DNA from: Henriciella barbarensis | GTDB taxonomy: Bacteria; Pseudomonadota; Alphaproteobacteria; Caulobacterales; Hyphomonadaceae | Assembly: GCF_003576345.1 (NCBI RefSeq) | Contig: NZ_QWGB01000007.1 | Span: forward strand, 62,001-126,000 | Length of the DNA: 64,000 nucleotides | Direction of reading: 5' to 3' | Shown here: piece after piece, positions 20,594 through 29,992 of the stretch | Layout of the letters: each line of letters starts with the position of its first letter | Position numbering within the stretch: position 1 is the stretch's first letter | Notes under the pieces: generated by a model | What the model was told of the DNA's origin: nothing | Databases searched by the model: none | The model's input: only the letters and a program-made list of their open reading frames with translations | Program-made: the position numbers and the translations under genes

Positions 20594-21262
20594 ATGACCA
20601 AACTTACCATCGAAATGGTTTCCGATCTCGTTTGCCCCTGGTGCTGGCTCGGCCTCCGGCGGATCCGTAGCGCCATCAATCTCGTTGAAGATGTCGATGT
20701 CGAGCTTGTCTTTCGTCCTTTCGAACTGGACCCGACCATTCCTCAGGGCGGAGTCAATTATCGCGATTATATGGCCAGCAAGTTTGGCCCTGAAACCGAG
20801 GACAATCGCTGGGCTTCCATGCGGGAAGCCCTTGTTCAGTATGGCGAGGAAGAAGGCATACCTTTCAATTTCGGCGAGTTGCGCCACCGGCCCAACAGCT
20901 TTGATGCTCATCGCCTTGTTCGCTGGGCCCAAGGACAGGGCAAGGGCGTAGAGGCCAAAGAGGCGCTATTTTCTGCCTATTTTGAGCATGCGCGGGATAT
21001 CGGGGATTATAACGTGCTTGCAGACATTGGAGAGTTCATCGGACTTGAGCGCGATATCGTCGCTGGGCTTCTGGATTCCGGAGCTGACGCCGAAGCCGTC
21101 CGCGAAGAAGAAACCCTTTTTCGTGAGATGGGGATCGGCGGCGTGCCAACCTACATCGCAATGCGCCGCATCGCTGTACAAGGCGCTGAAAGTTCCGAAA
21201 AGCTAGCGAAATTCCTGAGTGCATCCGCCAAGCAGATGCCCCAGCAGCGCAGCTATGGCTAG
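20594..21262 (+). CDS. DsbA-family thioredoxin-fold oxidoreductase (FrnE/HCCA isomerase type)
   Basis: The 222-residue cytosolic protein has a thioredoxin fold with a CPWCW motif at residues 14-18, an inserted helical domain, and a GIGGVPTYIA cis-proline loop. It lacks a signal peptide, and the order of blocks (FRPFELDP, LRHRPNSFDAHRL, LFSAYFEHARDIGD) matches the FrnE/2-hydroxychromene-2-carboxylate isomerase-like group. Some members are disulphide isomerases linked to oxidative stress; the substrate here is not predictable. An AAGGAGG site precedes the ATG. Its stop overlaps that of the convergent ABC transporter by four bases. Confidence 0.9.
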   Translation: MTKLTIEMVSDLVCPWCWLGLRRIRSAINLVEDVDVELVFRPFELDPTIPQGGVNYRDYMASKFGPETEDNRWASMREALVQYGEEEGIPFNFGELRHRPNSFDAHRLVRWAQGQGKGVEAKEALFSAYFEHARDIGDYNVLADIGEFIGLERDIVAGLLDSGADAEAVREEETLFREMGIGGVPTYIAMRRIAVQGAESSEKLAKFLSASAKQMPQQRSYG

Positions 21263-23019
21263 CTGAGCTGCAGCTCGACGAGCTGCTTGTAGAGACCACC
21301 CTGGCGGATCAGATCCTGATGGGTGCCTTCTTCCGCCACCTTGCCATCGTCGAGCACAATGATGCGGTCGGCCGAACGAACGGTCGATAGCCTGTGAGCG
21401 ATGACGAGCGTCGTACGGTCCTTTGCATACTCTGCGAGTGCCGCCTGCACTTTTGCCTCGCTCTCGGCATCAAGCGCGGAAGTTGCTTCATCCAGCAGCA
21501 GGATCGGCGCCTGACGGATGATTGCACGGGCGAGAGAGATACGTTGACGCTGACCGCCAGAAAGGTTGCGCCCCATCTCACCGCAAGGCGCTTCATAACC
21601 GCTTGGAAGCCCGAGGATGAAATCATGGGCGCTGGCCGCACGGGCGGCATTCTTGATCTCTTCTCGGCTTGCGCCCATGCGGCCAAGCGCGATGTTGGCG
21701 GCCACGGTATCGTCGAACAGCAATGCTTCCTGGGCGACGAGCGCCGTGGATCTGCGCAGGCTCGCACCCGTGTAGGCGCGCACGTCGGATCCGTCGACCA
21801 TGACCGAGCCAGAAACCGGCTCATAAAGTCGCAACAACAAGTTGAAAACTGTAGATTTTCCAGCGCCAGATGGCCCCACCAGGGCGACGGTTTCACCCGG
21901 GCTGGCCGAAAAGCTGAGGCCTTTCAACGCCTGCGACCCATCAGGATAGGCGAAGTGAACATCCTGAAACTCAACGCTGCCGCGGGCAGTCTCAAGCATG
22001 CGCGCACCTGCACGGTCCTTGATCTGTGGTTCGGCGTCGATGATTTCAAAAACACGGTCAGCGGCCGCGCCGCCTTCCTGGGCAACGGCATTCAGCGTGC
22101 CGAGCGCGCGCACTTCTGGCGCCGCAACGGCGACTGCACCAATGACGCCGACGAAGTTGCCTAATGAGGTGTCGCCGTCCGCAATGCGCCATGCGGTCAG
22201 CGCCAGTATACCCACGAGCGCAAGACCACCCGTGATCTCCAGAATCGGGTCCACGGCGGCCCTGTCAGTCAGGACTTTCAGGAAAAGCCGCGACCGCTCG
22301 ACGAAGCCTCGCTTCGCCCTGCCCTTTTGATACTCTTCCAGACCATAGGCTTTGACCACGCGCGCCGACTGAAAGCTCTCTGAGAGGAGCGACGCTACTT
22401 CGCCAATCTGCTTCTGCGCCTGCTTCGATCGTTTGCGAACACGGTTGCCCAGGCTGATCACAGGCCCGAAGGCGATAGGATAGACGAGGATCAGGATCAG
22501 CGTCAGCTTCCAGTCCATGATGAACATGGTGATCAGCACGCCGATGACTGTGAGCACGCCTTTAGTCAGATTGTTTGCCAGCCGAAGACCCGCATCCCTG
22601 ATTGCATTCACATCATTGATGAAACGCGAGACAAACCCGCCCGATCTGTCTGCTGACAGACGCGCAAAGTCGCCTTCGGTCAGTGATGCGAACTGATCTG
22701 CCTGAATGTCGACAATAGCGCGTTGCACGCCAGTGTTATTGGCCAGCGTCATACCGTAAAGCGACAGGGAGCGAACGGCCGCCGCAAACCCGATGATACC
22801 AATCAGCCACCACAAACTGGGCGGCACTGATGCGCTCTGCGGTCCGACGAGGTCTTCTAGGCCCTCGACGACAAGCTTCAGAAGATAGCCATATGACGCA
22901 GCCGCAATCGCTGTTACCGCCGCGCAGACCGTACCGATAACGAACCACTTCAGGTGAGGCCTGAACCGCTCCTTGATCAGCCTGAACAGGCTGTGAGTGC
23001 GTTCTGGGCCGCTCGCCAT
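21259..23019 (-). CDS. ABC exporter with fused ATPase (MsbA-like)
   Basis: The 586-residue half-transporter has six membrane helices (about residues 25-305) and a C-terminal nucleotide-binding domain. Walker A is GPSGAGKS (382-389), the signature LSGGQ is at 486-490, Walker B ILLLDE ends at 511, and the H-loop is AHRLS. The arrangement fits lipid A-core/lipid flippases of the MsbA family. In Alphaproteobacteria an MsbA-like gene commonly follows cysQ and a DUF4170 gene and precedes waaA, which agrees with the two genes upstream here. waaA itself is not adjacent. ATG 23019 starts one base after the previous stop. Substrate is inferred, not shown. Confidence 0.9.
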   Translation of the reverse strand: MASGPERTHSLFRLIKERFRPHLKWFVIGTVCAAVTAIAAASYGYLLKLVVEGLEDLVGPQSASVPPSLWWLIGIIGFAAAVRSLSLYGMTLANNTGVQRAIVDIQADQFASLTEGDFARLSADRSGGFVSRFINDVNAIRDAGLRLANNLTKGVLTVIGVLITMFIMDWKLTLILILVYPIAFGPVISLGNRVRKRSKQAQKQIGEVASLLSESFQSARVVKAYGLEEYQKGRAKRGFVERSRLFLKVLTDRAAVDPILEITGGLALVGILALTAWRIADGDTSLGNFVGVIGAVAVAAPEVRALGTLNAVAQEGGAAADRVFEIIDAEPQIKDRAGARMLETARGSVEFQDVHFAYPDGSQALKGLSFSASPGETVALVGPSGAGKSTVFNLLLRLYEPVSGSVMVDGSDVRAYTGASLRRSTALVAQEALLFDDTVAANIALGRMGASREEIKNAARAASAHDFILGLPSGYEAPCGEMGRNLSGGQRQRISLARAIIRQAPILLLDEATSALDAESEAKVQAALAEYAKDRTTLVIAHRLSTVRSADRIIVLDDGKVAEEGTHQDLIRQGGLYKQLVELQLS

Positions 23020-23020
23020 A

Positions 23021-24139
23021 TCAGACGTGATGGTGGGAGCCCGTTTCAGGATCGAGCAGCCTGTGGGCGTGCAGGATAAAGTAGCGCATTTCCGCATTAT
23101 CCACGGTTCGCTGCGCTGCGTTCTTCCACGCGTCGTAGGCGGCTTTGTAACTCGGGAAGGCCCCGACAAAGTCCAGCTTGGAAAGGTCCTCGAACTCGAT
23201 GCCGCGAACGTCTTTCAGCTCGCCACCAATGACGAGGTGAAGTAGTTGCTTGGTATCCGGCATGTCAGCCATTTTCGTCTGCTCCGTTTCGCTCGCCCTG
23301 TCATATGGTCTGACCGTCCAGTTCGGGTCAGGTAATCGGACGCCTTTGACGCGCTCCACTAACAGAGGATGCAGGCGCTTTCCAGCCGCAATAAGACTAC
23401 GTTGGGCCGGTTCACTGCGATTGAAACTGAAGCGCTCGCCCAGATGGGTTGACGCAACGCCGCCAGCCTCTTCGACAATGACTGCCCCTGCGGCAAGATC
23501 CCAGTCAGATTTGCGCCAGAGCGCAAGCGTTGCATCCCACTTTCCCGTTGCCACCCAGCACATACGCAACAGTGTTGCGTTAGGCTTTGGTCGGGCAAGC
23601 CTCATCTCTGGCCAGGGCACGCGCCATGCCGGATGGGTCAGCATCGATTCGGATGCGATCATCTTGCACCCGGTTTCTTCATCACAACTGCTGGTCAGCA
23701 ATCGCTGCCCGTTGAGCCAGGCCCCTTTGCCGCGCTCGGCCACATAGGTTTCGCCGAGCGCAGGTGCATGCACCACACCGCAGACGGCATGGCCATCCTT
23801 CACCAAGGCGCCAGCAATTGCCCAGTAAGGCTCACCGCCCATGAAAGCACGCGTTCCATCGATCGGATCAACGCACCACACAACATCGGTAAGATGGGTG
23901 TCCCGAGAAAGCGCCGTCTCTTCTGACAACCATCCATAATCGGGCCTGCTGCCCAGCAGGTGGCGCTTTATTATACGGTCGGCTTCCAGGTCTGCATTCG
24001 TGACGGGGTGGCCCGGCGTTTTTTCCCAGGCTTTTGTATCACCGCGCTCAAACCGCGCCAGCGCCATGTTTCCAGCCTCGATCACGGCTTCCTGCAGAAG
24101 CATGAAATCATCGCTGAAAGGCGTCTCAGTTGCCTGCAA
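23021..24139 (-). CDS. 3'(2'),5'-bisphosphate nucleotidase (CysQ-like) fused to DUF4170
   Basis: The 372-residue product joins two domains usually encoded by separate adjacent genes. Residues about 10-270 are an inositol-monophosphatase-fold phosphatase with SEE (73-74), DPIDGT (91-96) and WDLAAGAVIVEEAGG metal and substrate motifs, as in CysQ, which hydrolyses PAP. The last 83 residues match DUF4170, including VGAFPSYKAAYDAWKNAAQ. No stop separates them, and the linker holds only two internal Met codons (at 23272 and 23263). A GGAG site before 23272 could allow a separate DUF4170 product. The start is uncertain: TTG 24139 has a GAGGG site and overlaps the pmbA end; ATG 24103 is the alternative. 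Confidence 0.85.
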   Translation of the reverse strand: MQATETPFSDDFMLLQEAVIEAGNMALARFERGDTKAWEKTPGHPVTNADLEADRIIKRHLLGSRPDYGWLSEETALSRDTHLTDVVWCVDPIDGTRAFMGGEPYWAIAGALVKDGHAVCGVVHAPALGETYVAERGKGAWLNGQRLLTSSCDEETGCKMIASESMLTHPAWRVPWPEMRLARPKPNATLLRMCWVATGKWDATLALWRKSDWDLAAGAVIVEEAGGVASTHLGERFSFNRSEPAQRSLIAAGKRLHPLLVERVKGVRLPDPNWTVRPYDRASETEQTKMADMPDTKQLLHLVIGGELKDVRGIEFEDLSKLDFVGAFPSYKAAYDAWKNAAQRTVDNAEMRYFILHAHRLLDPETGSHHHV

Positions 24140-25475
24140 TCGACATACCCTCGACCAGTAGACTTGGCGCATTGATGCGGCCACGGAACTCAAGGTCTGA
24201 TGCCGGAACCAGGCGCGCAAAAATGGCTGGCAGATCTCCGGCTATCGTTACTTCGGAAACCGGATGCTGGATCTCTCCACCTTCGAACCAGAAGCCAGCC
24301 ACACCGACCGAATAGTCGCCGGTGTTTGGATTGATGGACGGCCCAAACATGTCAGTGACGAGCAACCCCTTACCCGCCTCTGCCATCAGTGTTTCCGGCG
24401 TTTTTGGCCCCGCCTCGATATGCGTGTTAGACGTGCCAACGCCCGGCGGGTTGCCAAAGCCGCCAGCTGCAAAGCCGTTTGGCGCAAGACCAAGCTGGCG
24501 CGCTGAGGATGTATTCAACAGCCAGCGCGTCAGGACACCATCCTCTACCAGTGCAGACTTTGCGACCGGCAGACCTTCGCCATCATGGTTGCGACAACCG
24601 AGCGCCAGCTCAAGAAAGGGATCGTCGATAATATTGAGGCCGTCGCCGAAGACCTTCTGATCCATGCGATCTTTCAGAAAGCTCACGCCGCGTGCGACGG
24701 ACGGGCCTGAAATGGCTGAGAGGAATGCGCCGATGAGGCTGGAAGAAACGCGCTTGTCATAGATGACGGCGGCCTTCTGGGTCTTCACCTTGCGCGGGCC
24801 CAGCCGCGCAACAGCGCGCTCGCCAGCCGTCCGGCCGATTTCTGCTGGTGCCGGGCGGTGCGCTATCTTGCGCACGCTCCAGCTGTCGTAGTCACGCTCC
24901 ATTGCGTCGTCGCGCATTGCTACGGCAGCCAGCCCGAGGCCTGTAGAGCCGCCCGCGAGGTAAGAAGAAAATCCGTTGCTCGCAGCAACCCAGCGCTCTG
25001 ATCGGCTCCAGCCATTACCGCAACCTGCAACTGTCTTTACCCCGTTCACAGCAAGCGCAGCGGTCTCTGCCTCGATTGCATCCGCCTCAAGCCGGTCGAG
25101 CGGAATTTCGCCGTCGCCTTCAAGATCAAGCTCTGGAGGATTGGTCTCCAGAAGTTCCGCGTCAGGCAGGCCGGCATACTTGTCTTCCGGCACAGCCTTG
25201 GCCATGGCGACGCACCGCTCCGCCATGGTCTTCAGCGCGTCTTCTGACAGGTCCGAACCCGAAACATGGGCCTGCCGCTGACCGAACAAGGCTCGAAGAG
25301 ACACGCCCTGCGACTCACTACGTTCAACATTTTCGAGCTTGCCATCGCGAACATCGACGCTGACGCCGTCGGAGATGGAAAGAGAGCAATCAGCCGCCGT
25401 CGCTCCGGCAGCTAGGCATTGGTCGATGAGTTTCGCGAGAATTTCCTGCGGGGGCGTTTTGAAACTGGATGTCAT
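24126..25475 (-). CDS. pmbA: Metalloprotease subunit PmbA/TldE
   Basis: The 449-residue protein is the TldE/PmbA partner of TldD. It lacks the HExxxH zinc motif, as expected for this subunit, and shows the family blocks VRDGKLENVERSES, GVSLRALFG, a GLPVAKSALVEDGVLTRWLL core and the C-terminal NPNTGDYSVGVAGFWFEGG. ATG 25475 is chosen; the frame extends to a TTG at 25517, and neither start has a good ribosome site. Its 3' end overlaps the proposed TTG start of the CysQ-DUF4170 gene, a gene order (pmbA-cysQ) that recurs in Alphaproteobacteria. Confidence 0.95.
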   Translation of the reverse strand: MTSSFKTPPQEILAKLIDQCLAAGATAADCSLSISDGVSVDVRDGKLENVERSESQGVSLRALFGQRQAHVSGSDLSEDALKTMAERCVAMAKAVPEDKYAGLPDAELLETNPPELDLEGDGEIPLDRLEADAIEAETAALAVNGVKTVAGCGNGWSRSERWVAASNGFSSYLAGGSTGLGLAAVAMRDDAMERDYDSWSVRKIAHRPAPAEIGRTAGERAVARLGPRKVKTQKAAVIYDKRVSSSLIGAFLSAISGPSVARGVSFLKDRMDQKVFGDGLNIIDDPFLELALGCRNHDGEGLPVAKSALVEDGVLTRWLLNTSSARQLGLAPNGFAAGGFGNPPGVGTSNTHIEAGPKTPETLMAEAGKGLLVTDMFGPSINPNTGDYSVGVAGFWFEGGEIQHPVSEVTIAGDLPAIFARLVPASDLEFRGRINAPSLLVEGMSIAGN

Positions 25476-25558
25476 GCGGGTTGAGGTAACCCTCTCTTGC
25501 AAGAGCGGCAACGCCAAAGCTGACAGCTTTTACAGACAGCTCTGCGCGTATAGCCGGG

Positions 25559-27022
25559 TTATACGTGACGGATCCGTTCCAACGCCTGAGGGGCGATGTC
25601 TCTAATGGCATCAAGTAGCACGTGTAGATCAGCTTCGCGGGTACGGTGATTGGTGATGTTCGCGCGGATGGCGAGCTTACCTTTCACCTTCGTTGTCGAC
25701 GGCGCCGCGACGCCTGTTTCCTGTAGCCGGACAACAATTTCTTCGTTCAGCGCGTCCAGCTCCGCTTCGGATAGCCCATCCACCACATAGCGGAAGCAAC
25801 AGATCGACGTTTCTACAGGCGCCAGGCGCTCGAAAGAAGCCGCTTCGTCAACAAGTGCGGCTAGAGTTCGGACGAGGTAGCAGTTTTCGGATATCGCCGC
25901 GCCAAGTCGCTCAGGCCCGAACTCAGCAATATGCGCCCAGACCTTGAGCGCCCGGAAGCCTCTCGACAGTTCAGGTCCATACTCGACCGGCCAGGGGTTG
26001 CCAGCCGCCAGCCCTCTTTCAGTGGCCTTCAAGTACTCCGGGCGCGTTGAAAAGGCGCGGCGATGAAGCACTTCATCGCGCACCAGAACGAAACCTGAGT
26101 CGTAATTGACGTGCAGCCACTTGTGAAAGTCAAAGGCGATGGAATGCGCGCGCTCTATTCCACGCAGCCTCGGTGCCACGACCTCGCTCAAAATTCCCGA
26201 CGCCGCAAACGCACCGTCAACGTGAAACCATATGCCTTCTTCGTCTGCGACATCCGCGACACCGTCCAACTCATCGATGGCCCCCGTATTGACCGTACCG
26301 GCTGTCCCGATGATGGCGAACGGAACAAGACCTGCTGCCCGATCCTGATCGATGGCTGCCCGCAAAGCTGATAGGTCCATACGGAACGCGTCGTTCACAG
26401 GGATTTTGCGGAGCGCCGATGTCCCCAGACCCAGAATGTCCAGGGCGCGGGCATTGCATGCATGCGCTTCGGCAGAGGTATAGGCGACGAGCTTCGAGCC
26501 ATCGATGCCCGCCTCCCTCGAGGCAAAGTCAAGCGCGGCGTCTCGAGCCACTTTCATCGCAACTACCGTCGCCATGGACGTACCTGTGACGACCAGACCA
26601 CTCGCCGATTCTGGAAAGCGAAACTGTTCGGCGACCCATCGGGTCAAGGCGTGCTCAACCCTGAGGCCAACATGATCCCGTCCGCCACAGTTTGCGTTGA
26701 TCGACGCTTCGATAATCGCAGGCAGCAATCCGAACGGCGTTCCACTGCCATGAACCCACCCCAGAAAGCGCGGATGTGTGTTTCCGACCCCGTATGGTAG
26801 CAGCGATGCAAGTGCAGCGTCGACACTATCTGCCGCTAGAGGTGCATCGACGAGCGCCCTATCGAGCTGCGCGTCCACATTCTCCGGCACCGGTGACCAG
26901 ACCCTGCCCGTGCCGGCCTGCTCAAGCCGGTCGAGCGCTCGGTCCAGCGTTTGTTGGGCACGCTGCCTGAACGCAGTCCAGTCATCCGGTTCCAGAGCGC
27001 TCTTTTCAGAAAAATCGGTCAC
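25559..27022 (-). CDS. Group II pyridoxal-dependent decarboxylase (aromatic-L-amino-acid decarboxylase-like)
   Basis: The 487-residue enzyme has the fold type I PLP signature of group II decarboxylases. The Schiff-base lysine is K301 in DFHKWL, the aspartate contacting the ring is D269 in FHVDGAF, and H187 (EAHACN) stacks on the cofactor. Relatives decarboxylate Dopa, tryptophan, tyrosine, glutamate or diaminobutyrate. HVDGAF replaces the common HVDAAYAG, so the substrate cannot be read from the motif. It starts at a GTG with an AAGGG site, lies 45 bases after the MATE gene and 83 bases before pmbA. Co-expression with the exporter could indicate amine export, but this is only inference. Confidence 0.85.
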   Translation of the reverse strand: MTDFSEKSALEPDDWTAFRQRAQQTLDRALDRLEQAGTGRVWSPVPENVDAQLDRALVDAPLAADSVDAALASLLPYGVGNTHPRFLGWVHGSGTPFGLLPAIIEASINANCGGRDHVGLRVEHALTRWVAEQFRFPESASGLVVTGTSMATVVAMKVARDAALDFASREAGIDGSKLVAYTSAEAHACNARALDILGLGTSALRKIPVNDAFRMDLSALRAAIDQDRAAGLVPFAIIGTAGTVNTGAIDELDGVADVADEEGIWFHVDGAFAASGILSEVVAPRLRGIERAHSIAFDFHKWLHVNYDSGFVLVRDEVLHRRAFSTRPEYLKATERGLAAGNPWPVEYGPELSRGFRALKVWAHIAEFGPERLGAAISENCYLVRTLAALVDEAASFERLAPVETSICCFRYVVDGLSEAELDALNEEIVVRLQETGVAAPSTTKVKGKLAIRANITNHRTREADLHVLLDAIRDIAPQALERIRHV

Positions 27023-27067
27023 AGCCTGGTCCCTTGGGTTTCAACAGCGGTCGCCACTCACTCGCGT

Positions 27068-28435
27068 CTAATCGCTTTCATAGCAATCAGGCGATGTGCC
27101 TCGGCGCGCATCAACTTCCTTTAATGCGTGGCGCCGGATGATCAGAAGACCAATCAAACCAGAGACGGCATTCGCTACGAAAGTCGCGATCGCGAGCCCG
27201 AGAAAGCCACCTGTCAGGACACCTATCCATGCTCCCGTTGCCAGAAGCCCGATTGCCCGACCTGCTCCAACAAAAAGCCCACTGACCGACCGCCCGAGAC
27301 CATTGAGTGCGGCGGTCAGCGATATGATCACTCCATAACCGGCATAGGAAAGCGGTACGATAGCGAGATAGAGCGCGGCAACTTCGCGTGTGGCTTCAGA
27401 GTCCGTAAAAAATGAGACCAGCCAGCCGCCGGCGAAGTAGAAAAAGACGGCGAGTGCGAGCGCCCAGATAACTGACACCTGCGCGGAGAACCAGAGGCTT
27501 TCACGTGAACGATCGGTGTTTCCTGCGCCGCTATTTTGGCCGACAAATGGTGCAGCGGCGGCAGAAAGCGCCAGCAGCGGAACAACGGAGAAAGACTGGA
27601 TTTTCGTGACCAGCCCGAACGCTGCGACCTCTGCTGAGCCAAGCGTCGACACTGCAGCCGTCGCGATGGAAATCGCTATCGGATTCACGGAGGTCGAGAG
27701 CGAGGCTGGCAGACCAATACGGGCGACCTGTTGCCAACGGCCGAGCCCACGCTTTAAGGCACTCACCGATGTGGCAAGCAGGTCCTTTCGCCAGAGCAGG
27801 TAGAACGCGCCGAACGTGGCAACAGCACGTGCCGTGATCGTCGCAACTGCGGCGCCCTGCATCCCGAATTCGGGTACCGGACCGAGCCCGAAGATAAAGA
27901 TGGGATTGATCGCAATATTCAGGATCGCGATGGAGCTCATCAGAATAGCGGGGCTAACACCATCACCTGTCGCGCGGAGCAGGCCATTTGTCGCCACTGG
28001 AACGACGAGGAAGACGACACCAGCGAACCAGATCATCATGAACGCCCTGGCATCCTGGTGAATTTGCCCTTCTGCACCAAGTAGGCTGAGGATCGGCCCA
28101 ATGAATGCGAACCCGAACAGCGAGAGCGCGACCGAAATGATAACCGCCATACCGATCGCGCCCGTCGTAAGTTCCGCCTGGTCCTCAATGGAAGCATCGG
28201 CGCCAATCATACGGGACAGAACGGAGGACGCCCCTGCGCTCAGACCAATCGCAAGACTGATCAGCGTCATGACGATAGGAAAGGTATAGGAAATAGCTGC
28301 AAGCTTCTCTTCACCAAGCTGCCCAACGAAATACGCATCTGACACGCCAATCGCTTTCACGGCCAGAACGCCCGAAATCATGGGGATCCAGACCTTCGAA
28401 AACGACGCGCGTACGGAGCCTTCAGTGAGCTGCAA
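27068..28435 (-). CDS. MATE-family efflux transporter
   Basis: The 455-residue protein has about twelve membrane helices in two homologous halves and aligns with MATE exporters from its first residues (LTEGSVRASFSKVWIPMISGVLAVKAIGVSDAYFVGQLG). MATE proteins export cationic drugs or metabolites in exchange for Na+ or H+. The start appears to be a TTG at 28435: an AAAGG site lies about seven bases upstream, and the next Met (residue 19) would cut into the first helix. It is divergent from trmFO and followed by the PLP decarboxylase. The substrate is unknown. Confidence 0.9.
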   Translation of the reverse strand: MQLTEGSVRASFSKVWIPMISGVLAVKAIGVSDAYFVGQLGEEKLAAISYTFPIVMTLISLAIGLSAGASSVLSRMIGADASIEDQAELTTGAIGMAVIISVALSLFGFAFIGPILSLLGAEGQIHQDARAFMMIWFAGVVFLVVPVATNGLLRATGDGVSPAILMSSIAILNIAINPIFIFGLGPVPEFGMQGAAVATITARAVATFGAFYLLWRKDLLATSVSALKRGLGRWQQVARIGLPASLSTSVNPIAISIATAAVSTLGSAEVAAFGLVTKIQSFSVVPLLALSAAAAPFVGQNSGAGNTDRSRESLWFSAQVSVIWALALAVFFYFAGGWLVSFFTDSEATREVAALYLAIVPLSYAGYGVIISLTAALNGLGRSVSGLFVGAGRAIGLLATGAWIGVLTGGFLGLAIATFVANAVSGLIGLLIIRRHALKEVDARRGTSPDCYESD

Positions 28436-28573
28436 GGGAGGCCTTTCGGAAACGTTGTCATCCCGCCACGACCGGCAGGCACCGCACCGTAGCTATGATG
28501 CCGCGACCTCACGTCCAGCCATGGTGCCCGCGTCAGCTTGACCTTCCGGCCCTGAACCCGCACATCGCAGGAC

Positions 28574-29986
28574 ATGAGCATCAAACCGATCCACATCATA
28601 GGCGGCGGAATGGCCGGGTCCGAAGCGGCCTGGCAGGCCGCAAATATGGGCGTGCCCGTCATCATTCATGAGATGCGAGGCGTGCGCGGCACCGAGGCGC
28701 ACCAGACTGACAAGCTGGCCGAGCTCGTCTGCTCGAATTCGTTCCGGTCAGACGATCACACCTCGAATGCAGTCGGTGTCCTACACGAAGAAATGCGCCG
28801 GGCGAATGGCCTGATCATCACAAAGGGTGGCGAGCACTCCGTCCCGGCTGGCAGCGCGCTGGCCGTAGACCGCGAAGGCTTTTCCGAGGATGTCACCGCG
28901 ACGCTCGAAGCCCACCCGAACATCACCATCGTGCGCGAAGCCATCGACGACATTCCGCCAGAAGATTGGGACAGTGTCATCATCGCGACGGGCCCGCTGA
29001 CCTCAATCAAGCTCGCCGAAGCCATCCGTGCGCATACGGGCGAGGAAGACCTCGCCTTCTTCGATGCTATCGCGCCCATCGTCTATTTCGAGAGCATCGA
29101 CATGGACAAGGCATGGCGCCAGAGCCGTTACGACAAGCCCGGCCCGCACGGCGAGAAAGCTGCCTATATCAACTGCGCCATGGATGAAGACCAATACAAC
29201 GCCTTCATCGACGCACTGATGGCCGGTGAAAAGACCGAGTTCAAGGACTGGGAAAAAGACACGCCTTATTTCGAAGGCTGCCTGCCGATTGAAGTCATGG
29301 CCGAGCGCGGCCGCGAAACGCTGCGTTTCGGCCCGATGAAGCCGGTCGGTCTCACGAACCCACACGATCCGGACGTGAAATCATATGCCGTGGTCCAGCT
29401 GCGCCAGGACAATGCGCTCGGCACGCTCTGGAACATGGTTGGCTTCCAGACCAAGCTGAAATACGGCGCGCAAGCTGAGATATTCCGGATGATCCCGGGG
29501 CTGGAGAACGCGCAGTTCGCACGCCTCGGCGGCATTCACCGCAACACGTTCCTGAACTCGCCAAAGCTGCTCGACAGCCAGCTGCGCATGAAGTCGATGC
29601 CACGCCTTCGCTTCGCAGGTCAGGTGACAGGCGTTGAAGGCTATGTCGAAAGTGCCGCCATGGGCCTGCTGGCTGGTCGGTTCGCCGCAGCCGAACGCCT
29701 TGGGCTAGAGCTTGAGCCGCCGCCACCAACCACCGCGCTCGGCGCTCTGGTCGGCCACATCACGGGCGGCCATCTTGAAGGCAAACAAAGCTTTCAGCCG
29801 ATGAATATCAACTTCGGCCTTTTCCCCGATCCAGACCCAGAGACCATCCCGAAAAAGGATGAGGAAGGCCGACGCCTGCGCGGCAAGGCCAAGGGCCGCG
29901 CCAAAAAGGGCGTTCAGGCCATCCGGGCGCTGCAGGATATCGACGCCTGGCTCGCGGCGCAGCGCGAGCGTGTCGCGGCCGAGTAG
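28574..29986 (+). CDS. trmFO: Methylenetetrahydrofolate-tRNA-(uracil54-C5)-methyltransferase
   Basis: The 470-residue flavoenzyme makes ribothymidine 54 in tRNA using methylene-THF rather than AdoMet. The FAD loop [11 protein letters not shown] is at residues 10-20. The two functional cysteines known from the Bacillus enzyme correspond to C53 ([11 protein letters not shown]) and C236 ([13 protein letters not shown]). The conserved [10 protein letters not shown] and GLLAGRFAA motifs are present. A Lys/Arg-rich tail extends beyond the core (about residues 430-470). TrmFO is common in Alphaproteobacteria and Firmicutes. The ribosome site GCAGGA is close to the ATG. An epimerase gene follows after six bases. 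Confidence 0.97.
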   Translation: MSIKPIHIIGGGMAGSEAAWQAANMGVPVIIHEMRGVRGTEAHQTDKLAELVCSNSFRSDDHTSNAVGVLHEEMRRANGLIITKGGEHSVPAGSALAVDREGFSEDVTATLEAHPNITIVREAIDDIPPEDWDSVIIATGPLTSIKLAEAIRAHTGEEDLAFFDAIAPIVYFESIDMDKAWRQSRYDKPGPHGEKAAYINCAMDEDQYNAFIDALMAGEKTEFKDWEKDTPYFEGCLPIEVMAERGRETLRFGPMKPVGLTNPHDPDVKSYAVVQLRQDNALGTLWNMVGFQTKLKYGAQAEIFRMIPGLENAQFARLGGIHRNTFLNSPKLLDSQLRMKSMPRLRFAGQVTGVEGYVESAAMGLLAGRFAAAERLGLELEPPPPTTALGALVGHITGGHLEGKQSFQPMNINFGLFPDPDPETIPKKDEEGRRLRGKAKGRAKKGVQAIRALQDIDAWLAAQRERVAAE

Positions 29987-29992
29987 CTTTCC

